From positions 479,609 through 543,608 of the forward strand of contig NZ_FODV01000002.1 in NCBI RefSeq assembly GCF_900110465.1: DNA of 64,000 nt, written 5' to 3'. Below are positions 25,185 to 33,468 of this stretch, piece by piece. The position numbers and the translations under genes were made by a program. The notes beneath the pieces are model-generated. The model was given only the letters and a program-made list of their open reading frames with translations. It did no database searches and had not been told where the DNA came from. Positions within the stretch are counted from its first letter, which is position 1. Every line of letters starts with the position of its first letter. The DNA is from Halogranum amylolyticum (GTDB lineage: Archaea > Halobacteriota > Halobacteria > Halobacteriales > Haloferacaceae).

Positions 25185-27256
25185 TTCGCTCGGAGCACGA
25201 CCACGTCGTCGACGACGACGCCGTCGTCGTGACCGCTCACGTCCGTGTCGGTCAGCAGGTCGTGCGTGTCGACCGACCGGTCGACCGTCACCGTCGCCGT
25301 CGAGTCGGTGAAGTTCAGGACGACGACGACGGCGTCGCTCTCCTCGCCCGCCCGCTCGTAGGCGACGACCGTCTCGTCCTCACCGTCGGTGACGTCGCAG
25401 ACGACTCGGTCGACGCCCGGCGCGCGGAGCGCGGGCAGGTCGTCACGGAGCGCGACCAGGTCGCGATGGAACGTCGTCAACCCGGCGTCGCCGTCGTGCC
25501 AGCGCATCGGCCCGCGCTGTTCGGGGACGCCGCGCTCCTGTCCGTAGTAGACGAGTGGCGCGCCGGGGAGGGTGAACGTCGCCGCGACGGCCGGCCGCAG
25601 CGTCCCCTCGTCGCACTCGGTCGCGTAGCGGTCCTCGTCGTGGTTCTCGACGTAGCGCATGTGGACGGCCTCGTCGGGGAACCCCAATCGCTCGGCGTCG
25701 ACGAGCGCGTCGAGGAGTTCCGAGGCGGGTGCGTCGCCGGTGCCGACGTCGCGGAGCGCGTAGTAGAGGTCGGTGTCGTAGTGGAGGTCGAACTCGTTCT
25801 CGTGGAAGCCGACGCGACGCGGCACCGTCTCGTCGAGGAGGAGGAAGTCGGAGTCCTCGGCCTTCACGCGCTCGCGGACCTCTTTCCAGAAGCCGTGGGG
25901 GACGCCCCACGCGACGTCACAGCGGAACCCGTCAACGAGCGGCGCCCACGAGTCGACGACGTCGAGCATCCATCGGCGGACGGCCAGCGAGTCGTAGTCG
26001 ACGTTCGGGATGCCCGCCCAGTTGAAGTAGTGGCCGGGGGAATCGTCGCCGGCCCAGTCGACGCCAGTCGTGTCCTGTCCGCGTGGGATGCGTTCGTAGT
26101 GGCCCTCGTATTCCGGGACCCCTGCTCGGTGCATCTGGAAGGCCGGGTGGTCGCGGGCGGTGTGGTTGATGACGAGGTCGAACAGCACCTTGATGCCAGC
26201 CTCGTGGAGACGCTCGACGAGCGACTCGAACTCCTCGCGCGTACCGAGGTCGGAGGCCGTATCGAAGAGGTCGGTGATGTGGTAACCGTGGCGTGTCGGA
26301 CTCGCGCACACGGGGGTGAGCCAGAGCGTGTCGATACCGAGCGACTCGAGGTACGGCACCCGTCGCTCGATCTCCGCGAACGTCGTCTCGAGTTTCTCGC
26401 CGGCGAACTCGCGGACGAATATCTGGTAGACAGTCGCGTCGCGCACCCACTCCGGTGGGTCGGCCGGTCGGTCGAAGGCGACGTCGTCTCTGACGTCTCG
26501 GCTCTCGCTCTCGACGTGAATCGTCAGCGTGTCGGCGATGCTCGGTCGTTCCGCGACGGCGACGGCGTGGACCCGAGACAGCACCGGCAGAGAGTCGACC
26601 GGCACACGGAGTTCGTCGCCGTCGAGGCGAACGTCCGACTCGTCGAGCGCGTCGCGGTCGTCGAGGTGGAACTCCACCTCGGGGTCGTCGCCCGCAGGCG
26701 CTGGCTTCGCGGTGGCGGTGATGACTACTTCCTCCGCCTCGCGGCGACCGTCGAGTCGGACCCGCGGGCGGCCGGCACCCTCGACGGTCACCTCGGCCGT
26801 CGCGTAGGGGTCGAACCCGTCCTCGAAGGCGAAGATGGCGTCGTGGTCGCCCGACGGGAGTTCGACGTCGAGGCCCCACTCGTCGCCGTCGCGTTCGACG
26901 CGATGCTTTCCCATCACGAAGTCGTTGAACGGGCCGATAACGGAGGCGGATTCGACGCCGTCGAGGTCGCCGTCGACCTCCTCGGCCGAAACCGAGAAGC
27001 GCGCCGACCGCCGGGAGACGGGAAACGCACGGACGGTCTGGGTGTGGGTCCCGTCGGGTGCGTCGAGTTCGGCGGTGTACGTCCCTTCGACGTCCGGGTC
27101 GAGGTGGACGACCGGGCCGTCGCCGAGTTCGACGTCGCTGTCGTCCGGCGCGGAGCGCAGTCGCCAGCGGTAGTGGCCGTCCGAGTCGGGGTCTCGAGGT
27201 GCCAGCTCGACCGACTCGCCGACGTCCGTGAAGCGGGGCGGACCTGGATGGTGCAT
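25181..27256 (-). CDS. GH13 alpha-amylase-family enzyme (neopullulanase/cyclomaltodextrinase type)
   Basis: A 691-residue glycosidase acting on alpha-1,4-glucans. An Ig-like segment (residues about 15-85) and a CBM48/20-like early-set domain (SVIGPFNDFVMGKHRVERDG) precede the barrel. GH13 regions: I DLVINHT (about 360), II GFRCDVAW with the nucleophile Asp (about 446), III LLLDETVP with the acid/base Glu (about 475) and IV VENHDEDR (about 539). There is no export signal, so it works inside the cell on imported maltodextrins, consistent with the adjacent importer. The start is the ATG at 27256, with GATAAACC about 27 bases upstream. Confidence 0.95.
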   Translation of the reverse strand: MHHPGPPRFTDVGESVELAPRDPDSDGHYRWRLRSAPDDSDVELGDGPVVHLDPDVEGTYTAELDAPDGTHTQTVRAFPVSRRSARFSVSAEEVDGDLDGVESASVIGPFNDFVMGKHRVERDGDEWGLDVELPSGDHDAIFAFEDGFDPYATAEVTVEGAGRPRVRLDGRREAEEVVITATAKPAPAGDDPEVEFHLDDRDALDESDVRLDGDELRVPVDSLPVLSRVHAVAVAERPSIADTLTIHVESESRDVRDDVAFDRPADPPEWVRDATVYQIFVREFAGEKLETTFAEIERRVPYLESLGIDTLWLTPVCASPTRHGYHITDLFDTASDLGTREEFESLVERLHEAGIKVLFDLVINHTARDHPAFQMHRAGVPEYEGHYERIPRGQDTTGVDWAGDDSPGHYFNWAGIPNVDYDSLAVRRWMLDVVDSWAPLVDGFRCDVAWGVPHGFWKEVRERVKAEDSDFLLLDETVPRRVGFHENEFDLHYDTDLYYALRDVGTGDAPASELLDALVDAERLGFPDEAVHMRYVENHDEDRYATECDEGTLRPAVAATFTLPGAPLVYYGQERGVPEQRGPMRWHDGDAGLTTFHRDLVALRDDLPALRAPGVDRVVCDVTDGEDETVVAYERAGEESDAVVVVLNFTDSTATVTVDRSVDTHDLLTDTDVSGHDDGVVVDDVVVLRAN

Positions 27257-27471
27257 CGTGGCTATCGGAGTGCCGCGAGGGTGATAAACCTCCTCAGAAG
27301 GGATCTTCTGTTCGCGAGCGTGGACGTCGCCGGTCGACGGTCGGCCGTCCGCGCACGGGGGCAGCACCGTTCGCACACGAGCGGTCGGCCGCGCCGACCC
27401 GGCCCAGCGTGTGAAGATCTCTTCGGTCGGGAGGAGACAGTTTTTCCCGCACTCGGCGCTCGTGGTCGGGT

Positions 27472-28401
27472 ATGGACGAGGACGACGCCGACTCGCTCGA
27501 CGGGGTCGACACGACCGACCCGCCTGTTGGGGCCGAGATGGCCGACACGACCGACGTCGACACCGAACGCGCGGCGTCGGCGCTGGGGTCGCTCGCTGAC
27601 GAGGACCGCATCGCCATCCTGCTGGCGCTTCGAGAGGACGGTCCGCGGTCGTTCGTCGACCTGCAGGCCGCCGCGGGGTTCGAGGACAGCGGTCGGTTCA
27701 ACTACCACCTCGACCGACTGGTCGGCCGGTTCGTCCAGAAGAGCGACCGCGGGTACGACCTCCGTGCGGCCGGCGCAAAAGCGGTCGACGTCGTCACCGA
27801 CGAGCGGTTCGGCGAGTCGCCCGCCGCCGTCGACCGGCCGGCCGACGCCGACTGCCCCAACTGCGGGTCGGAACTCCGCGCCCGCTACGAGGACGAGAAC
27901 GTCGAGATCGCCTGTCCCGACTGCGCGGTACTCGTTCACTACGGCTACTTCCCGCCGCGCGGGCGGACGACGCGCGTCGCCGACGACCTGTTCGACGCCT
28001 ACGGCAAACGCCTCTGGCGAGACTTCACGCTTGCCGACCGGGGCGTCTGCCCCTACTGCAGTGGCCGGATGGAGACCCAGGTCGAACGCGACTCCGATCA
28101 CCATCTCCACTACCCAGCAGTCAGCGACTGCCGCGACTGCGGGGCGGAGATCGCGACGGCGGTCGGACTGCGACTCCTCGCGGACCCCGCCGTCGTCGCG
28201 TTCCTCTACGACCACGGCGTCGGCGTCGACGACCGGCCGTTCTGGGAGTTGGAGTTCTGCATCGACGACAGTGCGGTGTCGGTCGTCGCCGACGACCCGC
28301 TCCGCGTCGTCGTCCCTATCGAACGGGGCGACGAGACGCTCCGCGTGACCGTCGACGAACAGGGTCGAGTCGTCGAGACGGCGCGGACGAAGCGTCGTTG
28401 A
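27472..28401 (+). CDS. Winged-helix (ArsR-like) regulator with paired zinc knuckles
   Basis: A 309-residue regulator. After an acidic ~35-residue leader comes a winged helix (ALGSLADEDRIAILLALRED ... GRFNYHLDRLVGRFVQK), then two zinc-ribbon-like pairs (CPNCG ... CPDC and CPYC ... CRDC) in a larger ligand-binding-like domain. This architecture recurs in haloarchaeal proteins annotated as ArsR-family/DUF7351. It lies between the amylase and the sugar importer, so it may regulate the starch island; its ligand is unknown. It is divergent from the amylase. Confidence 0.88.
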   Translation: MDEDDADSLDGVDTTDPPVGAEMADTTDVDTERAASALGSLADEDRIAILLALREDGPRSFVDLQAAAGFEDSGRFNYHLDRLVGRFVQKSDRGYDLRAAGAKAVDVVTDERFGESPAAVDRPADADCPNCGSELRARYEDENVEIACPDCAVLVHYGYFPPRGRTTRVADDLFDAYGKRLWRDFTLADRGVCPYCSGRMETQVERDSDHHLHYPAVSDCRDCGAEIATAVGLRLLADPAVVAFLYDHGVGVDDRPFWELEFCIDDSAVSVVADDPLRVVVPIERGDETLRVTVDEQGRVVETARTKRR

Positions 28402-28474
28402 AAAAGCCGCAGAACCGGGGTGTCGGCTATCTTTCTGCAAGGAGAGAATCCCGCCGTTTACGGCGAGGAGGATG

Positions 28475-29623
28475 TCACCCTTCGACGCCGCCGAAGGAGA
28501 GTCCGCCCTCGATGTACCGCTGGGCGAACAGGTAGACGAGCATGATCGGCGAGGCGAAGGTGAGCGCGAACGCCGAGAAGCGCGCCCACGGGATGGAGTA
28601 CTCGCTGATGAGCGAGTACAGCCCCACCGGCAGCGTGTAGTTGTCGGTGCCGAGCAGCGTCTGGGCGACGACGAACTCCGTCCACCCCGTCAGGAAGGTG
28701 AAGATGAACACCGTCGCGAGTCCCGCCGCCGACAGCGGCAGGATGACCTCGGTGACGACCCGCCACGGCGGCGCGCCGTCGACGACGGCCGCCTCCTCGT
28801 AGGAGACGGGGATGCCGTCCATGTAGGTCTTCAACAGCCACGTGTTGAACGGCACCGCGGTCGCCGCGTAGTAGACGGCGAGCGCGAGTTTGTTGTCGTT
28901 GATGCCGAGTTGGACGTAGACGGTGTAGAGTCCGATCAACAGCGCAATACCGAGGCCACCGCCGACCTGTGTCAACAGGACGTAGACGAACAGGATCTTC
29001 CGGCGGAAGATGAACTCGCGGCGCGATAGCGCGTACGACGCCGGGACGATGAGACACATCGCGATGATGACCGTCGGGATCGCCACGGTGAGGCTGTTGC
29101 CGAAGAACCGTTTGAACGTCGAGGGGTTCTCGACCGGTCCGACCTCGAACCCCGGGAACAGTTCGAACGACCCGAGTGCGATGCGGCCGACGGTCCCCGG
29201 TTGGACCGCGCTCGCGTCGAGGAACGCGAGCTGCGGCGTGCTGAACACGACCGCGAGGTCCGTCAGCGGAACGTTGACGCTGATGTCGTACGCCGGGAGA
29301 ATCAGGTCGCCGACGACCCACAGGAACGGGACGAGCGACGGCTGTTCGGGGAACAGTCGCAGCCCACTCGAGGAGTAGATGGAGCCGCCGGTGCCCGACA
29401 GCGCCGCGATGAGTATCCAGTAGATGGGGAAGAGCAGCAGCGAGACGAGTACCAGTGCGCCGAGCGTCGCACCCAGCGTCTTCAGCGGTTTCGTCGGCGA
29501 CAGCTCGCCGCGGCGCATTGCAGCGGCGGTGTAGCGGACGTCGCGAGCGGTCTCGAGGGGCGTGGTCGCGACGTTGTACGCGTCCTCTTTCAGTTTGGCA
29601 CCGACGCCGTCGAAGAGGCTCAC
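28475..29623 (-). CDS. Sugar ABC transporter permease, MalG type
   Basis: A 382-residue inner-membrane permease with an N-terminal helix, a large extracytoplasmic loop (about residues 80-180) and the permease core. The ATPase-contacting EAA loop is EEAAVVDGAPPWRVV. The start is a GTG at 29623 overlapping the stop of the upstream permease (GTGA, 29620-29623); the ATG at 29671 would overlap by 52 bases and is less likely. It is the third gene of the binding protein-permease-permease operon, expected to import maltodextrins. Confidence 0.93.
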   Translation of the reverse strand: MSLFDGVGAKLKEDAYNVATTPLETARDVRYTAAAMRRGELSPTKPLKTLGATLGALVLVSLLLFPIYWILIAALSGTGGSIYSSSGLRLFPEQPSLVPFLWVVGDLILPAYDISVNVPLTDLAVVFSTPQLAFLDASAVQPGTVGRIALGSFELFPGFEVGPVENPSTFKRFFGNSLTVAIPTVIIAMCLIVPASYALSRREFIFRRKILFVYVLLTQVGGGLGIALLIGLYTVYVQLGINDNKLALAVYYAATAVPFNTWLLKTYMDGIPVSYEEAAVVDGAPPWRVVTEVILPLSAAGLATVFIFTFLTGWTEFVVAQTLLGTDNYTLPVGLYSLISEYSIPWARFSAFALTFASPIMLVYLFAQRYIEGGLSFGGVEG

Positions 29624-30639
29624 GCTTCGTTCACCCCGTCTGCGAGTCGCCCGCGCTTGACGTTCAGCCACATGAACGCGCCGATGAACAGCAACGCGAT
29701 GATGCTGATCGCCGCCCCGCGGCCGTACTCGGAGAACGACAGCGCCTCACGGTAGCCGTAGACGACGATGAGTTCGTTCTGCCGGGCTGGGCCGCCCTCG
29801 TTGAAGACGAACGGGATGAGGAACTGCTGGAACGACGCCGCCGCCGTCAGGATGGAGGCGAACAGCACCGGCCGCTTGATCGAAGGGAGCGTGACGTGGA
29901 AGAACCGCGAGACGTAGCTCGCGCCGTCGACCATCGCCGCCTCGTGCAGTTCGTCCGGGACGTCCTGGAGCGCGCTCACGGTGATGATGACCATGAACGG
30001 GTACGCCAGCCACATCTCCGTCACGTTGTAGGCGAGAAACGCCATCCAGCGTTCGCTCAGCCAGGAGACGGTCTCGAAGCCGAGCGAACTCAGTACCTGG
30101 TTCGCCAGACCGAACTGTGCCGAACTGAAGATGCCGCGCCACACCGTGATGGTGAAGATGGCGGGCAGCCCCATCGGGAGGATGATCAGCGAGCGCATGA
30201 AGCGCTTGCCGCGGACGCGCTCGGCGGTGACGACGAGCGCGATACCGATGCTGAACGCGATCTTCAGCGTCACGCTCGTCGCGACGAACAGCCACGTGAT
30301 CCCGAAGGAGTTCCAGAACTGACCGTTGATGGGGAGCGTGACGAGCGTCCGGTCGAACAGCACGACGTCGAACGTGCCGTCGAACAGGACGTTCGTGTAG
30401 TTCTGCAGGCCGATGAACGTCGCCTCGCCGAAGGTCAGCACCGACAGCGCACCCTCACCGGCGAACAGGTTCGCCGGGGCGGCGTCGGTGAAAGAGATGC
30501 CGACCAGGTAGACCACCGGGAAGAGCATGAACGCCGAGAAGACGAACAGCCCTGGCAGGACGAAGAGGAGCGAGGCGTCTCGCTCGTCGAGGAACGGGAT
30601 CTCCTCGACCCGGCGGGCGACACGTGATGCGGTACTCAT
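29620..30639 (-). CDS. Sugar ABC transporter permease, MalF type
   Basis: A 339-residue permease with six or seven helices. The segment LLFVLPGLFVFSAFMLFPVV opens it, and the EAA motif is EAAMVDGASYVSRFF. It starts 12 bases after the binding-protein stop and overlaps the MalG-type gene by four bases, giving a compact operon. With the MalG-type subunit it forms the channel of the importer. Confidence 0.95.
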   Translation of the reverse strand: MSTASRVARRVEEIPFLDERDASLLFVLPGLFVFSAFMLFPVVYLVGISFTDAAPANLFAGEGALSVLTFGEATFIGLQNYTNVLFDGTFDVVLFDRTLVTLPINGQFWNSFGITWLFVATSVTLKIAFSIGIALVVTAERVRGKRFMRSLIILPMGLPAIFTITVWRGIFSSAQFGLANQVLSSLGFETVSWLSERWMAFLAYNVTEMWLAYPFMVIITVSALQDVPDELHEAAMVDGASYVSRFFHVTLPSIKRPVLFASILTAAASFQQFLIPFVFNEGGPARQNELIVVYGYREALSFSEYGRGAAISIIALLFIGAFMWLNVKRGRLADGVNEA

Positions 30640-30651
30640 TGGTGGACGACC

Positions 30652-31923
30652 TTACTCCCAGTTGCTGCGGATCTCGTCTGCGGCGGTCTGCATCGCCGAC
30701 TCGACGTCTTTGCCGTTGAACGCCTTGGTGAGCGCAGCCTTCACGGGGTCCCAGACCTGGTTCATCTTCGGGTCTGCCGGCATCGGGTACCCCTGTTCGA
30801 CGGCGTTGGAGAACCCCTGGATGTCGCCCGAGAGATCGCCGCCCTCAGCGACGCTCTTGAGGACGGGGATGCTCCCCGTCTCCTCGGCGGCCGTCCGCTG
30901 GATCTCCTCGTTGGTGACGTACCACTCGACGAACGACTGCGCGGCCGCCGTGGCGGCGTCGTCGTTCTCCATCGCCTTCGAGAAGTACCAGAGCGTGATG
31001 CCCGTGTACGGCTTCGGCGAGCCGCCCTCGGGCTTCGGCAGTTTGACGACGCCGTAGTCGACGCCCTTCTCGTTGAGCGTGTTGAGGTACCACGGGCCGT
31101 TGATCGCGAAGGCGGCGTTACCCTCGGCGAACGCCGACGCCTGCGGTTCGTACGCGGGGTCGTTCGGCATGTAGGGGACGAAGTTGTCGACGGTGAACTG
31201 GATCCCCTCGACGGTCTCGGCCTTAGCGACGCCGAGTTGGTCGTCCTTCTCCGTGTCGAAGTAGTAGCCGCCGAAGGCGTGGGCCCACGCACTCAGGAAG
31301 TAGGGGTCCGCGTAGGGCATGCCGAGGCCGTACGTGTTGTTGCCGGGGTCGTGGACCTCCTCCATCACCGACTTCATGTCGGCGACGGTCTCGGGCGCCT
31401 CGTCGACGTACTCCTTGTTGTAGACGAGCGCGACGGTCTCCGCGGTGTGCGGGAGACCGACGACGTTGCCGTCGAACTGCGCGGCCTCCGCCGCGGTGCT
31501 GGTGAACTCGTCGAGGCTCACGTTCAGCGAGTCGCTCTTGCCGACGATGAACCCGCGGTCGAGATAGTCACCCGCGAGGTCGTGCGCCCACTCGAACGTC
31601 TTCGGACCCTGACCCGCCGGGATAGCGCTGGTCGTCTTCTTGCGCATGTCCGAGATGTCCGCACCCTCGATGGTGTGCTTCGACTCGTCGTTGAACGCCT
31701 GGATGTTCTCCTTGCGGGTCGGCAGCTCCGTATCCGAGAGCGTGTACCACGCCTTCGCCGTCCCGGCCGGGCCGCTGGACTCCGTTCCGTCCGATCCGCT
31801 GTCGCTGCCGCCGTCGCTGCCGTCGCCGCCCGACGAATCCTGTTCTTGGACGCCGACACAGCCGGCCAGCGCACCGATCGTTCCTGCGACACCGAGGTTC
31901 TTGAGTACCGTTCTGCGGTCCAT
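30652..31923 (-). CDS. Extracellular sugar-binding lipoprotein of the maltodextrin importer
   Basis: A protein of about 423 residues that captures sugars outside the cell for the MalFG-type permease. The N-terminus MDRRTVLKNLGVAGTIGALA has the Tat pattern, followed by the lipobox LAGC, so it is exported folded and lipid-anchored. A Gly/Ser/Asp linker of about 30 residues follows. The body shows family 1 binding-protein features (FEWAHDLAGDYLDRGFI, AFAINGPWYLNTL, YGVVKLPKPEGG). The start is either 31923 or 31929; a TTTAAGG box at about 31962-31968 argues against the earlier ATG at 31959. Confidence 0.94.
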   Translation of the reverse strand: MDRRTVLKNLGVAGTIGALAGCVGVQEQDSSGGDGSDGGSDSGSDGTESSGPAGTAKAWYTLSDTELPTRKENIQAFNDESKHTIEGADISDMRKKTTSAIPAGQGPKTFEWAHDLAGDYLDRGFIVGKSDSLNVSLDEFTSTAAEAAQFDGNVVGLPHTAETVALVYNKEYVDEAPETVADMKSVMEEVHDPGNNTYGLGMPYADPYFLSAWAHAFGGYYFDTEKDDQLGVAKAETVEGIQFTVDNFVPYMPNDPAYEPQASAFAEGNAAFAINGPWYLNTLNEKGVDYGVVKLPKPEGGSPKPYTGITLWYFSKAMENDDAATAAAQSFVEWYVTNEEIQRTAAEETGSIPVLKSVAEGGDLSGDIQGFSNAVEQGYPMPADPKMNQVWDPVKAALTKAFNGKDVESAMQTAADEIRSNWE

Positions 31924-32216
31924 TGTCATGGATGAATATTGGATGAATAAGTCGTTCACACCTTAAATCATTCGAATACGACACTATTGTTCATACTGAA
32001 TGTCTGTGGCTACGAGGGGGACCTACTGCAACTAGCGACGCCAAGAACGCATCAAAGAGTATGGTTCCTCTTCGACACTCTCGAGAACAACTGGTGACCG
32101 GTCGGCCGACGCGCCGGCGACGACCGCGGCCTTCGTTAAGGTACTACGAAATTATGCATCACAGATTTCGTTCAGAGGGCAAGAACTATACCCTGTGACC
32201 ACTACGCATGGCGATA
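31924..32216. promoter_or_regulatory. Divergent promoter region between binding protein and MalK-type ATPase
   Basis: About 290 bases without a gene. On the minus strand TTTAAGG (31962-31968) sits about 35-40 bases before the binding-protein start. On the plus strand CTATACCC (32187-32193) lies about 26-30 bases before the second ATG of malK, 32217. I looked for the TACT-N-AGTA type element known for TrmB in Halobacterium and found no properly spaced copy, so the regulator binding site is not assigned. Confidence 0.5.
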
Positions 32217-33350
32217 ATGGCAACTGTAACGCTCGATAATCTCAGAAAGGAGTTCGACAACGGTCGCATCGTGGCCGTCGACGACGTCTCGATGCAGGTC
32301 GACGACGGGGAGTTCATCACGGTCGTCGGCCCCTCGGGCTGTGGGAAATCGACGACGCTGCGGATGCTCGCCGGGTTGGAGACGCCGACGGGCGGGAGCA
32401 TCCACATCGGCGACGAGGACGTGACGGACGTCCACGCACGCAAGCGCGACGTCGCGATGGTGTTCCAGAACTACGCGCTCTACCCCCACAAGACGGTCGA
32501 ACAGAACATGGCGTTCGGTCTACGGATGAGCACGGATCTTTCGAAGGAGGCGCGTCGCGAGCGCGTCCGCGAGACGGCCGAGATGATGGGTATCGAGGAC
32601 CTGCTGGACGACAAACCCGACGAACTCTCCGGCGGACAGAAACAGCGCGTCGCGCTCGGCCGCGCCATCGTGCGCGAACCCGACGTGTTCCTGTTCGACG
32701 AGCCGCTGTCGAATCTGGACGCCAAACTCCGGACGACGATGCGGACGGAGATCCAGCGGCTCCAGAACGAACTCGGAATCACCGCCATCTACGTCACGCA
32801 CGACCAGGAGGAGGCGATGACGATGGGCGACCGCATCGCCATCCTCGACGACGGCGAACTCCAGCAGCTCGGCGCGCCAAAGGACGTCTACAACAACCCG
32901 ACCAACGAGTTCGTCGGCGGCTTCGTCGGCAGCCCGAGCATGAACTTCCTCGACGTCGCCGTCGAGGACTCCGGGAACGCCGTTCGACTCACGCAGACCG
33001 AGGGACCGCTCGACTACCAGCTCTCCGGAGACGTCGCCGCACGGGTCCGCGAAGCCGACGTCTCCGAGTTCACGCTCGGCATCCGTCCCGAAGACGTCGA
33101 GGTCGTCGACGGCGGGCCGAACGCCGTCGAGACGACCGTCGGCGTCGTCGAACCCATCGGCAGCGACAACTATCTCCACCTCGACGTCGGCACCGACTTC
33201 ATCGCCCGCGTCGACTCGGACGTCGAACCCGCGAGCGGCGACGTCATCCAGATTACGTTCGACCAGTCGGACCTCCACCTGTTTGACGGTGTGACCGGAG
33301 AATCGCTCCTCGCGCGCACGCGAACACAGAAGATCTCACCGACGCCGTAG
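32217..33350 (+). CDS. MalK/UgpC-type ABC transporter ATP-binding protein
   Basis: A 377-residue ATPase powering the sugar importer. Walker A is GPSGCGKSTTL, the Q-loop is VFQNYALYPH, the signature is LSGGQKQR, Walker B is DVFLFDEPLSNLDA and the H-loop is YVTHDQEEAM. After residue ~240 comes the regulatory TOBE/MalK C-terminal domain (FTLGIRPEDVEV). The ATG at 32217 is preferred over 32208 because its distance to the TATA box fits a leaderless transcript. It is divergent from the binding-protein operon. Confidence 0.95.
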   Translation: MATVTLDNLRKEFDNGRIVAVDDVSMQVDDGEFITVVGPSGCGKSTTLRMLAGLETPTGGSIHIGDEDVTDVHARKRDVAMVFQNYALYPHKTVEQNMAFGLRMSTDLSKEARRERVRETAEMMGIEDLLDDKPDELSGGQKQRVALGRAIVREPDVFLFDEPLSNLDAKLRTTMRTEIQRLQNELGITAIYVTHDQEEAMTMGDRIAILDDGELQQLGAPKDVYNNPTNEFVGGFVGSPSMNFLDVAVEDSGNAVRLTQTEGPLDYQLSGDVAARVREADVSEFTLGIRPEDVEVVDGGPNAVETTVGVVEPIGSDNYLHLDVGTDFIARVDSDVEPASGDVIQITFDQSDLHLFDGVTGESLLARTRTQKISPTP

Positions 33351-33468
33351 GCGAGACCACTACGGCACCGCAGCACTACAGACTCCGCTCACCGCTCTCT
33401 TTTCCGTTCGACGGCCGCGGACAGAAGCGTCGTCGAACCGAACCACCCCGAACCGAGCGTCGCGCCGC

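Noticed and set aside
24593..28348. 1251-codon plus-strand open frame
   Set aside because: It is antisense to the GH13 amylase and runs through the esterase and regulator in other frames. Arginine-rich and valine-rich composition marks it as a shadow of GC-rich coding DNA.
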